Below, piece by piece: positions 50,199-59,349 of a stretch of DNA of 64,000 nucleotides. A program made the translations under genes and the position numbers. This DNA comes from an uncultured Candidatus Melainabacteria bacterium (GTDB lineage: Bacteria; Cyanobacteriota; Vampirovibrionia; Gastranaerophilales; Gastranaerophilaceae). The notes beneath the pieces are model-generated. The model did no database searches. It saw only the letters and a list, made by a program, of their open reading frames with translations, and was not told the DNA's origin. Every line of letters starts with the position of its first letter. Within the stretch, counting starts at the first letter, position 1. The stretch is from NCBI GenBank assembly GCA_934692625.1, contig CAKUUC010000002.1:62001-126000 (forward strand), given 5' to 3'.

Positions 50199-50935
50199 TG
50201 TTAAAAAACTCAAGTAAGTTTGAAAACAGTTCTCATTTTTCTTATAACGAATATAAGAAAAAAGTTAATAAAAAAGGGAATAAAGATGTTAAAATCTTTG
50301 TGACTGCTTTTTTTGCAGGTCTGTTAGTGTTGTTGGGGTTAGCAAGATTATTTGCCCCTAATGTTGAAATCGGTATATCTTCAGATAACGAAATTTCTGC
50401 AAATGATGACGAAAATCCAATGTCAGCCGCTTCTATAGATGACAGATTAAATAGTTTGAAACTCGAAGATGATGGCAAAAAGGTTACCGATGAATCTATG
50501 TTTTCACCTGAATTAGATGAAAAAGTAGTTCTTCCGCACCAAAATAAACCGACAGTCGGACAAGTTGAAGCAGAAAATAATATTGTAAAAGAACAGCAAA
50601 AGGAAGGTTCTGTTGAGGCTAAAGGCACTGAACAAACAACTTCTGCTGCGCATTCTAAACAACAAGAATCAGTTTCTGTTGTTCCACAATCTTCTGCACC
50701 TGTTGAAAAACCTGTAATTTCAAGAGTTGTTGTCGGCTCTTACGCAACAGAAAAACAAGCGGAAGTGGCTAAAAGTATTATGCAAGATGCAGGGCTAGGT
50801 ATTACTCCTGTTGTGAAAAATATTGGCGGATATTATACATTACAAGTTGGCTCATATTCATCAAAAGAAAAAGCGCAACAGATGATGAACAACTTGTTGA
50901 GAAATAATTTTCCGGCAAGAGTCGTTTCTCAGTAG
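50198..50935 (+). CDS. SPOR-domain inner-membrane protein
   Basis: The 245-residue protein has a short basic cytoplasmic end, one membrane helix (VFVTAFFAGLLVLLGLARLF, about residues 33-52), a long Glu/Gln/Ser-rich linker and a C-terminal SPOR domain of about 70 residues (VVVGSYATEKQAEVAKSIM through YTLQVGSYSSKEKAQQM). SPOR domains bind denuded peptidoglycan at division sites. This layout matches FtsN- or DedD-like proteins, though identity with either is not shown. Confidence 0.86.
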   Translation: MLKNSSKFENSSHFSYNEYKKKVNKKGNKDVKIFVTAFFAGLLVLLGLARLFAPNVEIGISSDNEISANDDENPMSAASIDDRLNSLKLEDDGKKVTDESMFSPELDEKVVLPHQNKPTVGQVEAENNIVKEQQKEGSVEAKGTEQTTSAAHSKQQESVSVVPQSSAPVEKPVISRVVVGSYATEKQAEVAKSIMQDAGLGITPVVKNIGGYYTLQVGSYSSKEKAQQMMNNLLRNNFPARVVSQ

Positions 50936-50965
50936 AATTTTGTGATGTCTTTTTCATTTTGTAAC

Positions 50966-50994
50966 TTGTATTTTTGCTTTATTTTTCATATAAT
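50966..50994 (+). promoter_or_regulatory. kdsA promoter giving a leaderless transcript
   Basis: TTGTAT (50966-50971), a 17-base spacer and consensus TATAAT (50989-50994) are followed after six bases by ATGATG. The predicted start site falls on the start codon. No Shine-Dalgarno precedes it. Confidence 0.65.
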
Positions 50995-51000
50995 TTTGGT

Positions 51001-51828
51001 ATGATGAAAAATATTAAGAGAATAAAATTAAGGGATTTTGAGATTGGTGGGGATAAATTAACTATTCTTGCCGGTCCGTGTGCTATTGAAAGTCAAGCAA
51101 TCCTTGACGAAACAGCAGATTGTTTAAAACAAGTTACTAAAGAATTAGATATAAATTACGTGTTCAAATCATCATTTGACAAGGCAAACCGTTCTTCCAT
51201 CACCTCATTTAGAGGACCTGGAATGGAGAAGGGGTTAGAAATGTTGAATTTGGTGAAATCTAAATATGATTTGCCAATTGTCACAGATATTCACACTCCT
51301 GATCAAGCGGAACCGGTTGCAAAAGTTGCCGATATTTTGCAAATCCCTGCATTTTTATGCAGGCAAACAGATTTGCTTGTGGCAGCTGCAAAAACAGGTA
51401 AAATTGTAAATATTAAAAAAGGTCAATTCTTGGCACCTGCTCAGATGGGCAGTTTGGTTAAAAAAGTTGAGGATTCAGGAAATACTAATATTATGTTGAC
51501 CGATAGAGGTTCTTCGTTTGGCTACAACAATTTGATAGTGGATTTTCGTGGAATTCCGATTATGCAAGAATTTGGTTATCCTGTCGTGTTTGATGCAACG
51601 CACAGTGTTCAACTTCCGGGGGCAAACGGTACAAGTTCAGGCGGAGATAGAAGATTTGTTCCAACTTTGGCAAAATCTGCTATGGCAGCCGGTGCTAATG
51701 TTTTGTTCTTTGAGGTTCACCCAAATCCTGACAAAGCGCTTTGTGATGGCGCTAATATGCTTGCACTAAAAGACGTAAAAGACGTATTTTCTATTTGCAA
51801 AGAAATTTTTGAGGTTGTTAGAAAATAA
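51001..51828 (+). CDS. kdsA: 3-deoxy-8-phosphooctulonate synthase
   Basis: I chose the ATG at 51001 (275 residues) because the promoter overlaps any longer start. The protein has ILAGPCAIESQ, FKSSFDKANRSS, FRGPGMEKGLE, DIHTPDQAEPVA and VFDATHSVQLPGANG, all typical of KDO8P synthase. It condenses arabinose-5-phosphate with phosphoenolpyruvate to make the precursor of Kdo, which anchors LPS core sugars to lipid A. It implies an outer membrane with LPS. The stop shares one base with the next gene. Confidence 0.95.
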   Translation: MMKNIKRIKLRDFEIGGDKLTILAGPCAIESQAILDETADCLKQVTKELDINYVFKSSFDKANRSSITSFRGPGMEKGLEMLNLVKSKYDLPIVTDIHTPDQAEPVAKVADILQIPAFLCRQTDLLVAAAKTGKIVNIKKGQFLAPAQMGSLVKKVEDSGNTNIMLTDRGSSFGYNNLIVDFRGIPIMQEFGYPVVFDATHSVQLPGANGTSSGGDRRFVPTLAKSAMAAGANVLFFEVHPNPDKALCDGANMLALKDVKDVFSICKEIFEVVRK

Positions 51829-52454
51829 TGGAAATAAAAGTTTTTGTAGAAGGTCCAATTGATGCTAACAACTACCTTTTGATAGATGAAAAATCAAGAG
51901 AAGCAGTGCTGATTGACTGTTCTGCTCATGATGCGGATTTTATCGAAAATATCAAAAAAGCAGATGTTAAATTGAAATACATTTTCTTAACTCACGGACA
52001 TTTTGACCATATTTTAGGTGTTGATAAGTTCAAAGACGTTTTTGATGTTGATACTTATATGAACGAAGAAGACCTTTCACAAGTTGGATTTTGCGGTAAG
52101 ATGATGCAAATGTTTGCAGGCATGCTGCCTGTTTCAATCAAAACAATAAATCATTTTGTAAAAGACGGTGATGAATTCAAATTTGGTAATATCAAAGTTA
52201 AGTGCATTTCAACTCCGGGACATACAAAAGGCGGAATGAGTTATCTTATTAACGGTAAATTATTTTCCGGTGACACATTATTCCATGGGAGTGTAGGACG
52301 TTGCGACTTGCCTGGGGGGGAATTGAAAGCAATTAGTCACAGTATCAAAGATAAATTGTTTGTGTTGCCTGATGAAACTAAAGTTTTTCCTGGACACGGG
52401 AGCGAAACTACAATAGGTTACGAAAAGAAGTATAATGAAATTTTAAATATATAG
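51828..52454 (+). CDS. MBL-fold metallo-hydrolase (glyoxalase II-like)
   Basis: The 208-residue protein has the metallo-beta-lactamase motif THGHFDH followed by ILGVDKFK, then CISTPGHTKGGMSYL, FSGDTLFHGSVGRCDLPGG and FPGHGSET, which together supply two metal sites. It belongs to the glyoxalase II-like hydrolases that cleave thioesters; the true substrate is open. It overlaps kdsA by one base. Confidence 0.88.
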   Translation: MEIKVFVEGPIDANNYLLIDEKSREAVLIDCSAHDADFIENIKKADVKLKYIFLTHGHFDHILGVDKFKDVFDVDTYMNEEDLSQVGFCGKMMQMFAGMLPVSIKTINHFVKDGDEFKFGNIKVKCISTPGHTKGGMSYLINGKLFSGDTLFHGSVGRCDLPGGELKAISHSIKDKLFVLPDETKVFPGHGSETTIGYEKKYNEILNI

Positions 52455-52464
52455 AGGTATAAAA

Positions 52465-53505
52465 ATGAAAGAACAACTGGAGAAAATCTATTCAAATGCA
52501 ATGGCAGATATTGAAAATTCTGCTACGGTAAAAGACTTAGAAGACGTTAAATTCAAATATTTGAGCAGAAAAGGTGAATTTAATGAAATTAAGAAAGGTT
52601 TAAAGGATTTATCTCCTGAAGATAAGCGTATTGTTGGTTCAAGAGCAAATGAAATTACAAAATGTTTAGAGTCTGCAATTTCTGAAAAATTCACAGTTTT
52701 TTATGCTCAAGAATTGAATAAGAAATTAGAAAAAGAAAGACTTGATATCACATTACCGGGGCAATATATCCCGAGAGGTAACGTTCACCCGTTGACATCA
52801 ACAACAAATGAAATTGTTTCAATTTTCCAAAATTTGGGATTTTCTGTTGCGCCTAGTGAATGCTCCCCAGAAGTTGAAACAGAATATTTCAACTTTGATA
52901 TGTTGAATGTTCCAAAAGACCACCCTGCAAGAGATATGCAAGATACTTTCTATACAAACATAGCAAAAAATGTTGTGTTAAGAAGCCAAACATCAGGTGC
53001 GCAAGTTCACGTTATGGAAACTCAAAAACCACCTATTAGAATTATTGCTCCTGGCAGAGTTTACAGAAATGAAAATATTAATTCACGTAAAAATAACTTC
53101 TTCCATCAAATCGAAGGGTTATATGTAGATAAAAATATTACTTTCGGTGATATGAAAGGTGTTTTGAACGAATTTATCAGAATTTATTTCGGTTCTGTAA
53201 GACCTACAAGATTTAGAAGCAGTTTCTTCCCATTTACAGAACCTTCTGCAGAAATTGATGTTCAATGTATTATGTGTCAAGGAAAAGGTTGCAGAACTTG
53301 CTCTGGTACCGGTTGGTTAGAAATCTTAGGGGCAGGCATGGTTGACCCGAACGTATTGCGTGGTGTTGGAATCGACCCAGATGTATATTCAGGATTTGCG
53401 TTTGGTGTTGGTGTTGAACGTCTAGCGATGTTAAAATATGCAATTGATGATATCAGATTATTTTTCAATAATGATGTAAGATTTTCTGATCAATTTAAAA
53501 GATAA
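52465..53505 (+). CDS. pheS: phenylalanyl-tRNA synthetase alpha subunit
   Basis: The 346-residue protein has the N-terminal coiled-coil (DVKFKYLSRKGEFNEIKKG), LPGQYIPRGNVHPLTSTTNE, LRSQTSGAQVHVM, FHQIEGLYVD (motif 2) and GFAFGVGVERLAMLKYAID (motif 3). It attaches Phe to tRNA-Phe together with the beta subunit. pheT, which often follows, is not here; rseP does instead. An extra cysteine set (CIMCQGKGCRTCSGTGW) lies before motif 3, as in many bacterial PheS. Confidence 0.95.
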   Translation: MKEQLEKIYSNAMADIENSATVKDLEDVKFKYLSRKGEFNEIKKGLKDLSPEDKRIVGSRANEITKCLESAISEKFTVFYAQELNKKLEKERLDITLPGQYIPRGNVHPLTSTTNEIVSIFQNLGFSVAPSECSPEVETEYFNFDMLNVPKDHPARDMQDTFYTNIAKNVVLRSQTSGAQVHVMETQKPPIRIIAPGRVYRNENINSRKNNFFHQIEGLYVDKNITFGDMKGVLNEFIRIYFGSVRPTRFRSSFFPFTEPSAEIDVQCIMCQGKGCRTCSGTGWLEILGAGMVDPNVLRGVGIDPDVYSGFAFGVGVERLAMLKYAIDDIRLFFNNDVRFSDQFKR

Positions 53506-53535
53506 ATTACAAATTTAAGGTAAAGAGGATTTTTT

Positions 53536-54903
53536 ATGTCTTTGATAATAATGATATTATTGCTAAGTTTCTTGGTGTTAATTCACGAAGCGGGACACTT
53601 TTTCGCAGCAAAAGCACTAGGTATAAAAGTTTCAAAATTCGGTTTTGGCTTACCTATTGGACCAACTTTGTGGAGCAAACAAGTTGGAGATGTTGAACTT
53701 GTTGTACATGCATTTTTACTTGGCGGTTATGTATCATTTCCAGATGACGAAAAAGATTCTGATTTGCCGGTAGATTCAAAAGACAGATTTGTAAATCACC
53801 CTGTATGGCACAAAATGATAGTGATTTCAGCCGGTGTTATTGCAAATATCATTATTGCATTTGTATTTGTTTTGTTAACGGCTTTTGTTTGGGGAAAACT
53901 TCCGTCAGGGCAAAGTCAAGTGTTTATTGGTAATATTAGTGCACCTAAAGAAGCCTCTGTTTGGGAAAGCGGAATGCAAAAGGGGGACAGAGTTGTTAAG
54001 ATTAACGGTTCTGCTATAAATTCAAGTTATGCATTAACTTTGTATGCAAAAAGCAGTAAAAAATATGATGGCAAAGTTGATGAAAATTTTGTAAATGAAA
54101 ATTTTGAAAAGTTGGAAAAACTAAATCCTAAAGTTAGTAATAATGAAATTATTAAAAAAGATATAGTTGTAAATCTACCAAATAGAACTGACGAAGTGCC
54201 AATTGTTATTGATGATGAGGTATTGAAAGGCTATGCACTTTACCATGACAAACAGGTTTCATTGAATGATGTTCAAATTAAGTTGAGAAAATCCATAAAA
54301 GATAAATCAACTTATACTTCAGACGGAACAGTAACAATGATGGATTTGGCTTATGCGTTGTCTGATACTCAAAGACCATTAAATATTCAAGTATTAAGAG
54401 ATGGCAAAACCGTTGATTTAAAACCTCTTTATGCTGATGAAAAAGGTTTAATCGGTATAATGATTGAATCTCGTGAAGTTTTAAGACCTACTAAAAATAT
54501 AAAAACTGCAATTTCTGGTTCATTCAGTTACTTGTGGGAACAAACATACATGCTTGTTTACGGATTGTGGCAATTGTTCACTGGTAAAATTCCAATGAAA
54601 GATATGCATGGAATTGTTGCTATTACCAAAATTGGTGGAGATGTAATTCATAATAACGGATTTTTCTCGGGTTTGTTACTTACTGCGATGATTTCACTAG
54701 ATTTGGCGTTAGTAAACTTTTTACCGATACCTGCACTTGACGGTGGACATTTTATGTTCTTGGTAATTGAAAAATTACGAGGAAAACCGCTTGATGAAGA
54801 TACAATTAACAAAATCAGTTCTGTATTTTTCATGCTGTTAATTGCGTTTATGGTGTATATTGTCGGTAATGATATCTATGCCTTAATTAAGCATAAATTT
54901 TAA
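53536..54903 (+). CDS. rseP: site-2 protease RseP
   Basis: The 455-residue protein has the zinc motif HEAGH at residues 17-21 in the first membrane helix, a second helix near 94-115 (IVISAGVIANIIIAFVFVLL), a PDZ domain (ASVWESGMQKGDRVVKING) and a late NFLPIPALDGGHFM with the third ligand Asp. It cuts membrane-spanning anti-sigma factors or leftover signal peptides. The central region between PDZ and the last helices is longer than in many homologues. AGAGGA precedes the ATG. Confidence 0.92.
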   Translation: MSLIIMILLLSFLVLIHEAGHFFAAKALGIKVSKFGFGLPIGPTLWSKQVGDVELVVHAFLLGGYVSFPDDEKDSDLPVDSKDRFVNHPVWHKMIVISAGVIANIIIAFVFVLLTAFVWGKLPSGQSQVFIGNISAPKEASVWESGMQKGDRVVKINGSAINSSYALTLYAKSSKKYDGKVDENFVNENFEKLEKLNPKVSNNEIIKKDIVVNLPNRTDEVPIVIDDEVLKGYALYHDKQVSLNDVQIKLRKSIKDKSTYTSDGTVTMMDLAYALSDTQRPLNIQVLRDGKTVDLKPLYADEKGLIGIMIESREVLRPTKNIKTAISGSFSYLWEQTYMLVYGLWQLFTGKIPMKDMHGIVAITKIGGDVIHNNGFFSGLLLTAMISLDLALVNFLPIPALDGGHFMFLVIEKLRGKPLDEDTINKISSVFFMLLIAFMVYIVGNDIYALIKHKF

Positions 54904-54992
54904 ACTGAGCACTAATGTTAAGATTGAATGAGAAAAGAATATCTGTTAATTTGTTCATGCTATAATTCTTCTGTATAGAAGGAGAACAGAAG

Positions 54993-56318
54993 ATGGAATT
55001 TATTCAATCTCACGGAATGATTATTACGGGTGCGATTTTATTTATCGCCTATGTATTCATTGCCAGTGAAAAAATCCAAAAATCAGTAGTTGCACTAGCA
55101 GGTGCGGCTTTGGTTATGTTGCTCGGATTAATTCCTTTCGGAGGCGAAGCCGGTGACGGTAAAGTTTTGAAAGGTGTTTTCGAGTATGTAGATTTTCAGG
55201 TTATCTTCCTGTTAATCGGTATGATGATTATCGTAAATATCGCAAGTCGAAGTGGTGTTTTTAAATGGATGGCGTTGAATTTGTTAAAAATTACTAAAGG
55301 TCATCCAAAGACAGTTCTTTTTGCATTGGCAGCGTTTACTGCTGTTGCATCTGCATTTTTGGACAACGTAACAACAGTTGTTCTTATGATGCCAATAACT
55401 TTTGTTATTGCAAAAGAATTTGATACAGACCCTGTACCATTTTTGATTACTGAAGTTTTGGCTTCAAATATCGGGGGTACTGCAACATTGATTGGTGATC
55501 CGCCAAACATTATTATTGGTACCAGAGCAGGTTTGAGCTTTATGAACTTTGTAAATGAATTAACACCGATTGTAACTTTGATTTTTTTAGTTTCAATTTC
55601 AACATTGGTGTTCTTGTTCAGAAAAGGTTTGAAGGCGACTCCTGAAAAAATGGCACATGTTGCTAATATCGACAATTCACAAACAATTACTGATAAAAAT
55701 TTAATGTTACGTTCAGTAATTACTTTGGCATTGGTAATTTTGGGATTTGTAACTCACGATGTTACTCACATTCCTGCTTATGTATTTGCTGTAGCAGGTG
55801 CTGCGTTCTTGTTATTATTTGAAAATCCTAAAGAAATTTACAAAGATGTTGAATGGTTAACCATTTTCTTCTTTGTTGGTTTATTCATTATTATCGGTGG
55901 TTTTGAAGCAAACGGTGGTATTAAATTCTTGGCAGACCAGTTGATTGTTTTGACTCACGGTAGTTTGAATATGGCAACAATGATTATTTTGTGGGCATCA
56001 GGTCTTTTGTCAGGTATAATCGATAACATTCCTTATACAGCGACAATGGCTCCGTTGATTTCGGAATTGATTAATCCTGCTAACCCGAATGCAATCACAG
56101 GTCATGTTCACGCATTGTGGTGGGCATTATCACTTGGTGCATGCCTTGGCGGTAACCTTACTATCATCGGTGCGGCTGCTAACGTTTTGGTTAGTGAAAC
56201 AGCGGCTTCTCATGGTCACAAAATTTCGTTCTTCAGATTTATGAAATATGGTGCATTAGTTACTTTTATTTCACTAGTTTTGAGTTCGATTTATTTGTAT
56301 TTAAGATATCTTCGTTAG
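54993..56318 (+). CDS. ArsB/NhaD family (ion transporter superfamily) membrane protein
   Basis: The 441-residue protein has about 11-12 hydrophobic helices. DFQVIFLLIGMMIIVNIASRS, TAVASAFLDNVTTVVLMMPI and LASNIGGTATLIGDPPNIII are the hallmark of the first half, with LGACLGGNLTIIGAAANVL mirrored in the second. This matches arsenite/citrate/Na+:H+ antiporter-type permeases. No arsR, arsC or other resistance gene is near, so the ion is not known. AGAAGGAG lies before the ATG. Confidence 0.87.
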   Translation: MEFIQSHGMIITGAILFIAYVFIASEKIQKSVVALAGAALVMLLGLIPFGGEAGDGKVLKGVFEYVDFQVIFLLIGMMIIVNIASRSGVFKWMALNLLKITKGHPKTVLFALAAFTAVASAFLDNVTTVVLMMPITFVIAKEFDTDPVPFLITEVLASNIGGTATLIGDPPNIIIGTRAGLSFMNFVNELTPIVTLIFLVSISTLVFLFRKGLKATPEKMAHVANIDNSQTITDKNLMLRSVITLALVILGFVTHDVTHIPAYVFAVAGAAFLLLFENPKEIYKDVEWLTIFFFVGLFIIIGGFEANGGIKFLADQLIVLTHGSLNMATMIILWASGLLSGIIDNIPYTATMAPLISELINPANPNAITGHVHALWWALSLGACLGGNLTIIGAAANVLVSETAASHGHKISFFRFMKYGALVTFISLVLSSIYLYLRYLR

Positions 56319-56334
56319 TAAGAGATTTAGTATT

Positions 56335-56370
56335 AAAACACCCTCAACTTAAATGTCGAGGGTGTTTTTT
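56335..56370. terminator. terminator between transporter and GH13 genes
   Basis: AAAACACCCTC (56335-56345) pairs with GAGGGTGTTTT (56358-56368), followed by T residues; the left arm supplies an A-run, so it may serve both converging genes. Confidence 0.93.
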
Positions 56371-56394
56371 ATGTTTAAATTTTAGATTTTTAAT

Positions 56395-58431
56395 TTATAA
56401 TTCTAACCACAAAACTTGATATGGCGCAAGTTTTAAATGCATTGTCTTATTTTGTATTGAAATATTTACTTTTATATCATCACCATTAACAAGGTTTTTC
56501 AGGCTTGTAATATGACCTTCGTTTTTCAGGATTATATTTTTCGGTAAAGTTATTTCAGCAACGAGTTTGTCTGATGACAAGTTGTTAATTACTAAAATTT
56601 GTTGGTCTGCATTTTTTCTGATATATGCAAAGTTACTTTTTGAAGCAGTTTTTAAAATTTCAAAATCTCCATTTGCCATAACAGGTAAGGATTTTCTCAA
56701 ATGTATAAGATTTCTCACTTTTTTATAAACTTTTGAGTTGAATTGATAGTAACCCAAAGTTGAGCCATAGAACAATTTTTGCGGAACATCTCCTCTGTGA
56801 ATATCTCGAGAGTCGAATGTCGATAGTAAATCTTTGTTATTTTTTGCTCGTTTTTGTGCGGCTTTTTTAGCGTTTTCGTAGTTGTTTGTTACTCCGACCT
56901 CATCTCCGTAATATATTATCGGAATTCCTGGGAGTGTTAATAATATTGAAAATGCTTCTTCTATTCTGTTTGGATTTTTATTCAAGAAGTTGGCCATTCG
57001 CCCGCTTACTCCAAAACCATTTCGGAAACTTGCACCTTTCGATACTAAATTATCAAAAACAAGTTCTCGCACTTCCGGAGTAACCATTTCAAGTGTTAAT
57101 TCATCATGTACTCTCAAAAAGATTCCCCAAGCTGCAGATTTTGGAATGGGTGGAGTCTTTTTGTATGCATCAATAAAATATTTTTTATCTTCGGTAATTA
57201 AACTTGCCCAAATTGCTGGCATGTACGGGAAATGATATGCTATTTGCGCTTCGTTAGTACGTTTTAACGTCAAATCTTCATCCCCTGTATGAACTTTAAC
57301 TTCTCTATCTTTACCAAAATATGGCAAAATATCTTTTGGTGTTTGGCATGCTTCTACTTGAATTACAGTAGAAGGTGCTGTGAGTTGGATATAATCGCTC
57401 AGTAATTTAATTATAGAGTGAGTTTTGGGTTCATTTTCAGCATCTGTTCCGGCATCTTTTGACAAATATGGAATTGCATCCATTCTGAAAATGTCGATTC
57501 CTGTGTTTGTCCAATGGGTAATAGTTTGAAGAACGTAGTATAATACTTCCGGATTCTCCCAGTTGATATCCAGTTGGAACGGATAAAAAGTGTGGTATAA
57601 ATAATAATCCTTTCCATTCACAACAACATGCCTGTAATTATCTTCCATTGCTTCAGGGAAAATTAGTCTTCGTTTGGAAATTTTTCCGTTTGGTTCTTTA
57701 TATTCGATAACTGTTCCAAGTTTTTCATCTTGATATTTTGTGTATTCAGGCTTTTTGTCTGTATAGATAAAGTAATCAAGTGCAGATTCATCACCGGCTT
57801 CAAGTCTTTTGAACCATTCGTGTTCTGATGAAAAATGGTTTAGTACTAAATCGGCCTTTATTTTAAATCCACGTTTTTTCGCTTCAGTAATGAAGGTTTG
57901 AAACTCTTTATTTCCACCAAGGTCAGCACGTACGCTTTGCGGATTTCTTACGTCAAATCCGGCATCTTCCATCGGACTGTCTGCAAAAGGTAGGAGATAA
58001 AGGGTGGTTACTCCTAAATCTTCAAGATAATCAAACATTAGAGTTGTATCTTTAAATGTATTTTCTTGATTAGGTTTTACATTGCCAAATTGATCAACGT
58101 AGAACATGTAAATTATTTCGTTTTTGTACCAATCAGAAGGTCTGGTTTGGTCTTGTTTAACAAGTTCTGCCGGTCTGTTTTTTATCGCTTGTGCGGCTTG
58201 TTCCATAACTTTTTCATAGATTTCATCGGCTTGCTCTTTTCCGTAAATATTTATTATTGCATTTTTTATTTCTTTATTAATTCTATTATTTACAGTGATG
58301 TTTTCAGGTTCTATATTTTCAGATGTTGCAGAATCTGTATTTTGTGGGATAGAAATTTCTTCTGCTGATACTGCAAGTGTTGAAATACAAATTAAAAACA
58401 GTACGGATAAAAATAATTTTAATCTACACAT
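56395..58431 (-). CDS. secreted GH13 (alpha-amylase family) glycosidase
   Basis: I chose the ATG at 58431 (678 residues), which has AAGGAGAG just upstream. A signal peptide (CRLKLFLSVLFLICISTLAV) leads. The GH13 regions are KADLVLNHFSSEHEW (I), GIDIFRMDAIPYL with nucleophile Asp (II), TVIQVEACQ with acid Glu (III) and FLRVHDELTLE with the third Asp (IV). The pattern resembles trehalose synthase or amylosucrase-like members more than plain amylase. It would act on alpha-glucans in the periplasm or outside. An acidic spacer precedes the barrel. Confidence 0.88.
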   Translation of the reverse strand: MCRLKLFLSVLFLICISTLAVSAEEISIPQNTDSATSENIEPENITVNNRINKEIKNAIINIYGKEQADEIYEKVMEQAAQAIKNRPAELVKQDQTRPSDWYKNEIIYMFYVDQFGNVKPNQENTFKDTTLMFDYLEDLGVTTLYLLPFADSPMEDAGFDVRNPQSVRADLGGNKEFQTFITEAKKRGFKIKADLVLNHFSSEHEWFKRLEAGDESALDYFIYTDKKPEYTKYQDEKLGTVIEYKEPNGKISKRRLIFPEAMEDNYRHVVVNGKDYYLYHTFYPFQLDINWENPEVLYYVLQTITHWTNTGIDIFRMDAIPYLSKDAGTDAENEPKTHSIIKLLSDYIQLTAPSTVIQVEACQTPKDILPYFGKDREVKVHTGDEDLTLKRTNEAQIAYHFPYMPAIWASLITEDKKYFIDAYKKTPPIPKSAAWGIFLRVHDELTLEMVTPEVRELVFDNLVSKGASFRNGFGVSGRMANFLNKNPNRIEEAFSILLTLPGIPIIYYGDEVGVTNNYENAKKAAQKRAKNNKDLLSTFDSRDIHRGDVPQKLFYGSTLGYYQFNSKVYKKVRNLIHLRKSLPVMANGDFEILKTASKSNFAYIRKNADQQILVINNLSSDKLVAEITLPKNIILKNEGHITSLKNLVNGDDIKVNISIQNKTMHLKLAPYQVLWLEL

Positions 58432-58486
58432 ATTCTCTCCTTTTTTTTGAGAATATAGTATCACAAAATTTATTTATAATAAAAAT

Positions 58487-58511
58487 AAAGACCTCAATTT
58501 ATGAGGTCTTT
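58487..58511. terminator. hairpin after the minus-strand cupin gene
   Basis: AAAGACCTCA and TGAGGTCTTT form a perfect 10-pair stem around five bases. The minus-strand cupin gene stops nine bases before it, and a T-rich tract follows on that strand. Confidence 0.8.
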
Positions 58512-58519
58512 AAACTTTT

Positions 58520-58825
58520 TTATATTTTGATAAGTAAAAATTTACTATCTTTTTTAGCGAGAACTTTATGTTCTTTTTCCTTTTCAAACATAATAAATTC
58601 GCCTTTTTTTATTTCAAATTTTTCTGCCGCAAAATGAATTTCAATTTCTCCATCAATAACACAAACGGCAGCATCTTTTACTGACGTATGGTTGTCAATG
58701 ACTTCATCTTTTTTTAGCGCGACTACGCAAATCGAACTGTCGCCGTCTTCTAATAGAGTTTTTCTTTCAAATTTTTTGTCATCAAGTTCAATTAAATCTT
58801 TTGCTTTTTGTACATTGTAAAACAT
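58520..58825 (-). CDS. small cupin-domain protein
   Basis: I chose the ATG at 58825 (101 residues), which has AAAGGAG upstream. The single barrel has VVALKKDEVIDNHTSVKDA, VCVIDGEIEIHFAAEKFEIK and FIMFEKEKEHKVLAK; the first His pair of the usual metal site is only partly kept. Such small cupins are often sensors or scavenging enzymes. No specific substrate can be named. Confidence 0.77.
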   Translation of the reverse strand: MFYNVQKAKDLIELDDKKFERKTLLEDGDSSICVVALKKDEVIDNHTSVKDAAVCVIDGEIEIHFAAEKFEIKKGEFIMFEKEKEHKVLAKKDSKFLLIKI

Positions 58826-58913
58826 AGTTTTCTCCTTTTTGTCCGTAAAAAATTTAACCTCAAATAAAGAGTTTTGCATTAGACGGTTGGAGAAGTTCTG
58901 TTGGCAATATTAC

Positions 58914-59228
58914 TTAAATATCAATGTCTAAAAAGCCTTTAGTTTGTTTTGTAATTTTTTCGATTTCTTCTTTTTGCGTAAAAGGGTTTTCTTTTAAGTG
59001 CTTAACCATTTCTTGTATTTTTTTGTTCTTCTTGCAAGCGTTTTCGGCTATCAATAAGGCTCTTTTATGAAATCCGATATGACCAGAGTATTTTATACCA
59101 AGACTTAAATTCAACTCTTTTGCTTCTTCAAAATTTTGCGTTTTCAATGCTGATTTTAAAAAGGCTCTGGTTGGAACTTTTTGTCCAAAATTTATATTAT
59201 GTTGTGTATTTGAGATTTCCATATACAT
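58914..59228 (-). CDS. small lineage-specific protein with FG signature
   Basis: The 104-residue protein starts MYMEISNTQHNINFGQKVPT, with NINFG at residues 11-15; a start at the second Met is equally likely. The rest is helical and rich in Lys and Glu, with a repeated LxxAxxAC-type pattern. It contains no known domain. It resembles the N-terminal style of the proteins at 16001, 46106 and 46999 and is likely encoded alone. Confidence 0.65.
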   Translation of the reverse strand: MYMEISNTQHNINFGQKVPTRAFLKSALKTQNFEEAKELNLSLGIKYSGHIGFHKRALLIAENACKKNKKIQEMVKHLKENPFTQKEEIEKITKQTKGFLDIDI

Positions 59229-59349
59229 AATTAAAGCTAAACATAATTTTTTTTGCTAGTTAAAGTAAATTATTATTAATCGAAGGCTACTAAATTCTAT
59301 GCTTGTAGTATCATGGTTTTGTACACAGATTTTATGAATGAGGACAGTT

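Noticed and set aside
54993..56318. Arsenic resistance operon
   Set aside because: Only a family-level permease is present; no arsR or arsC is nearby.
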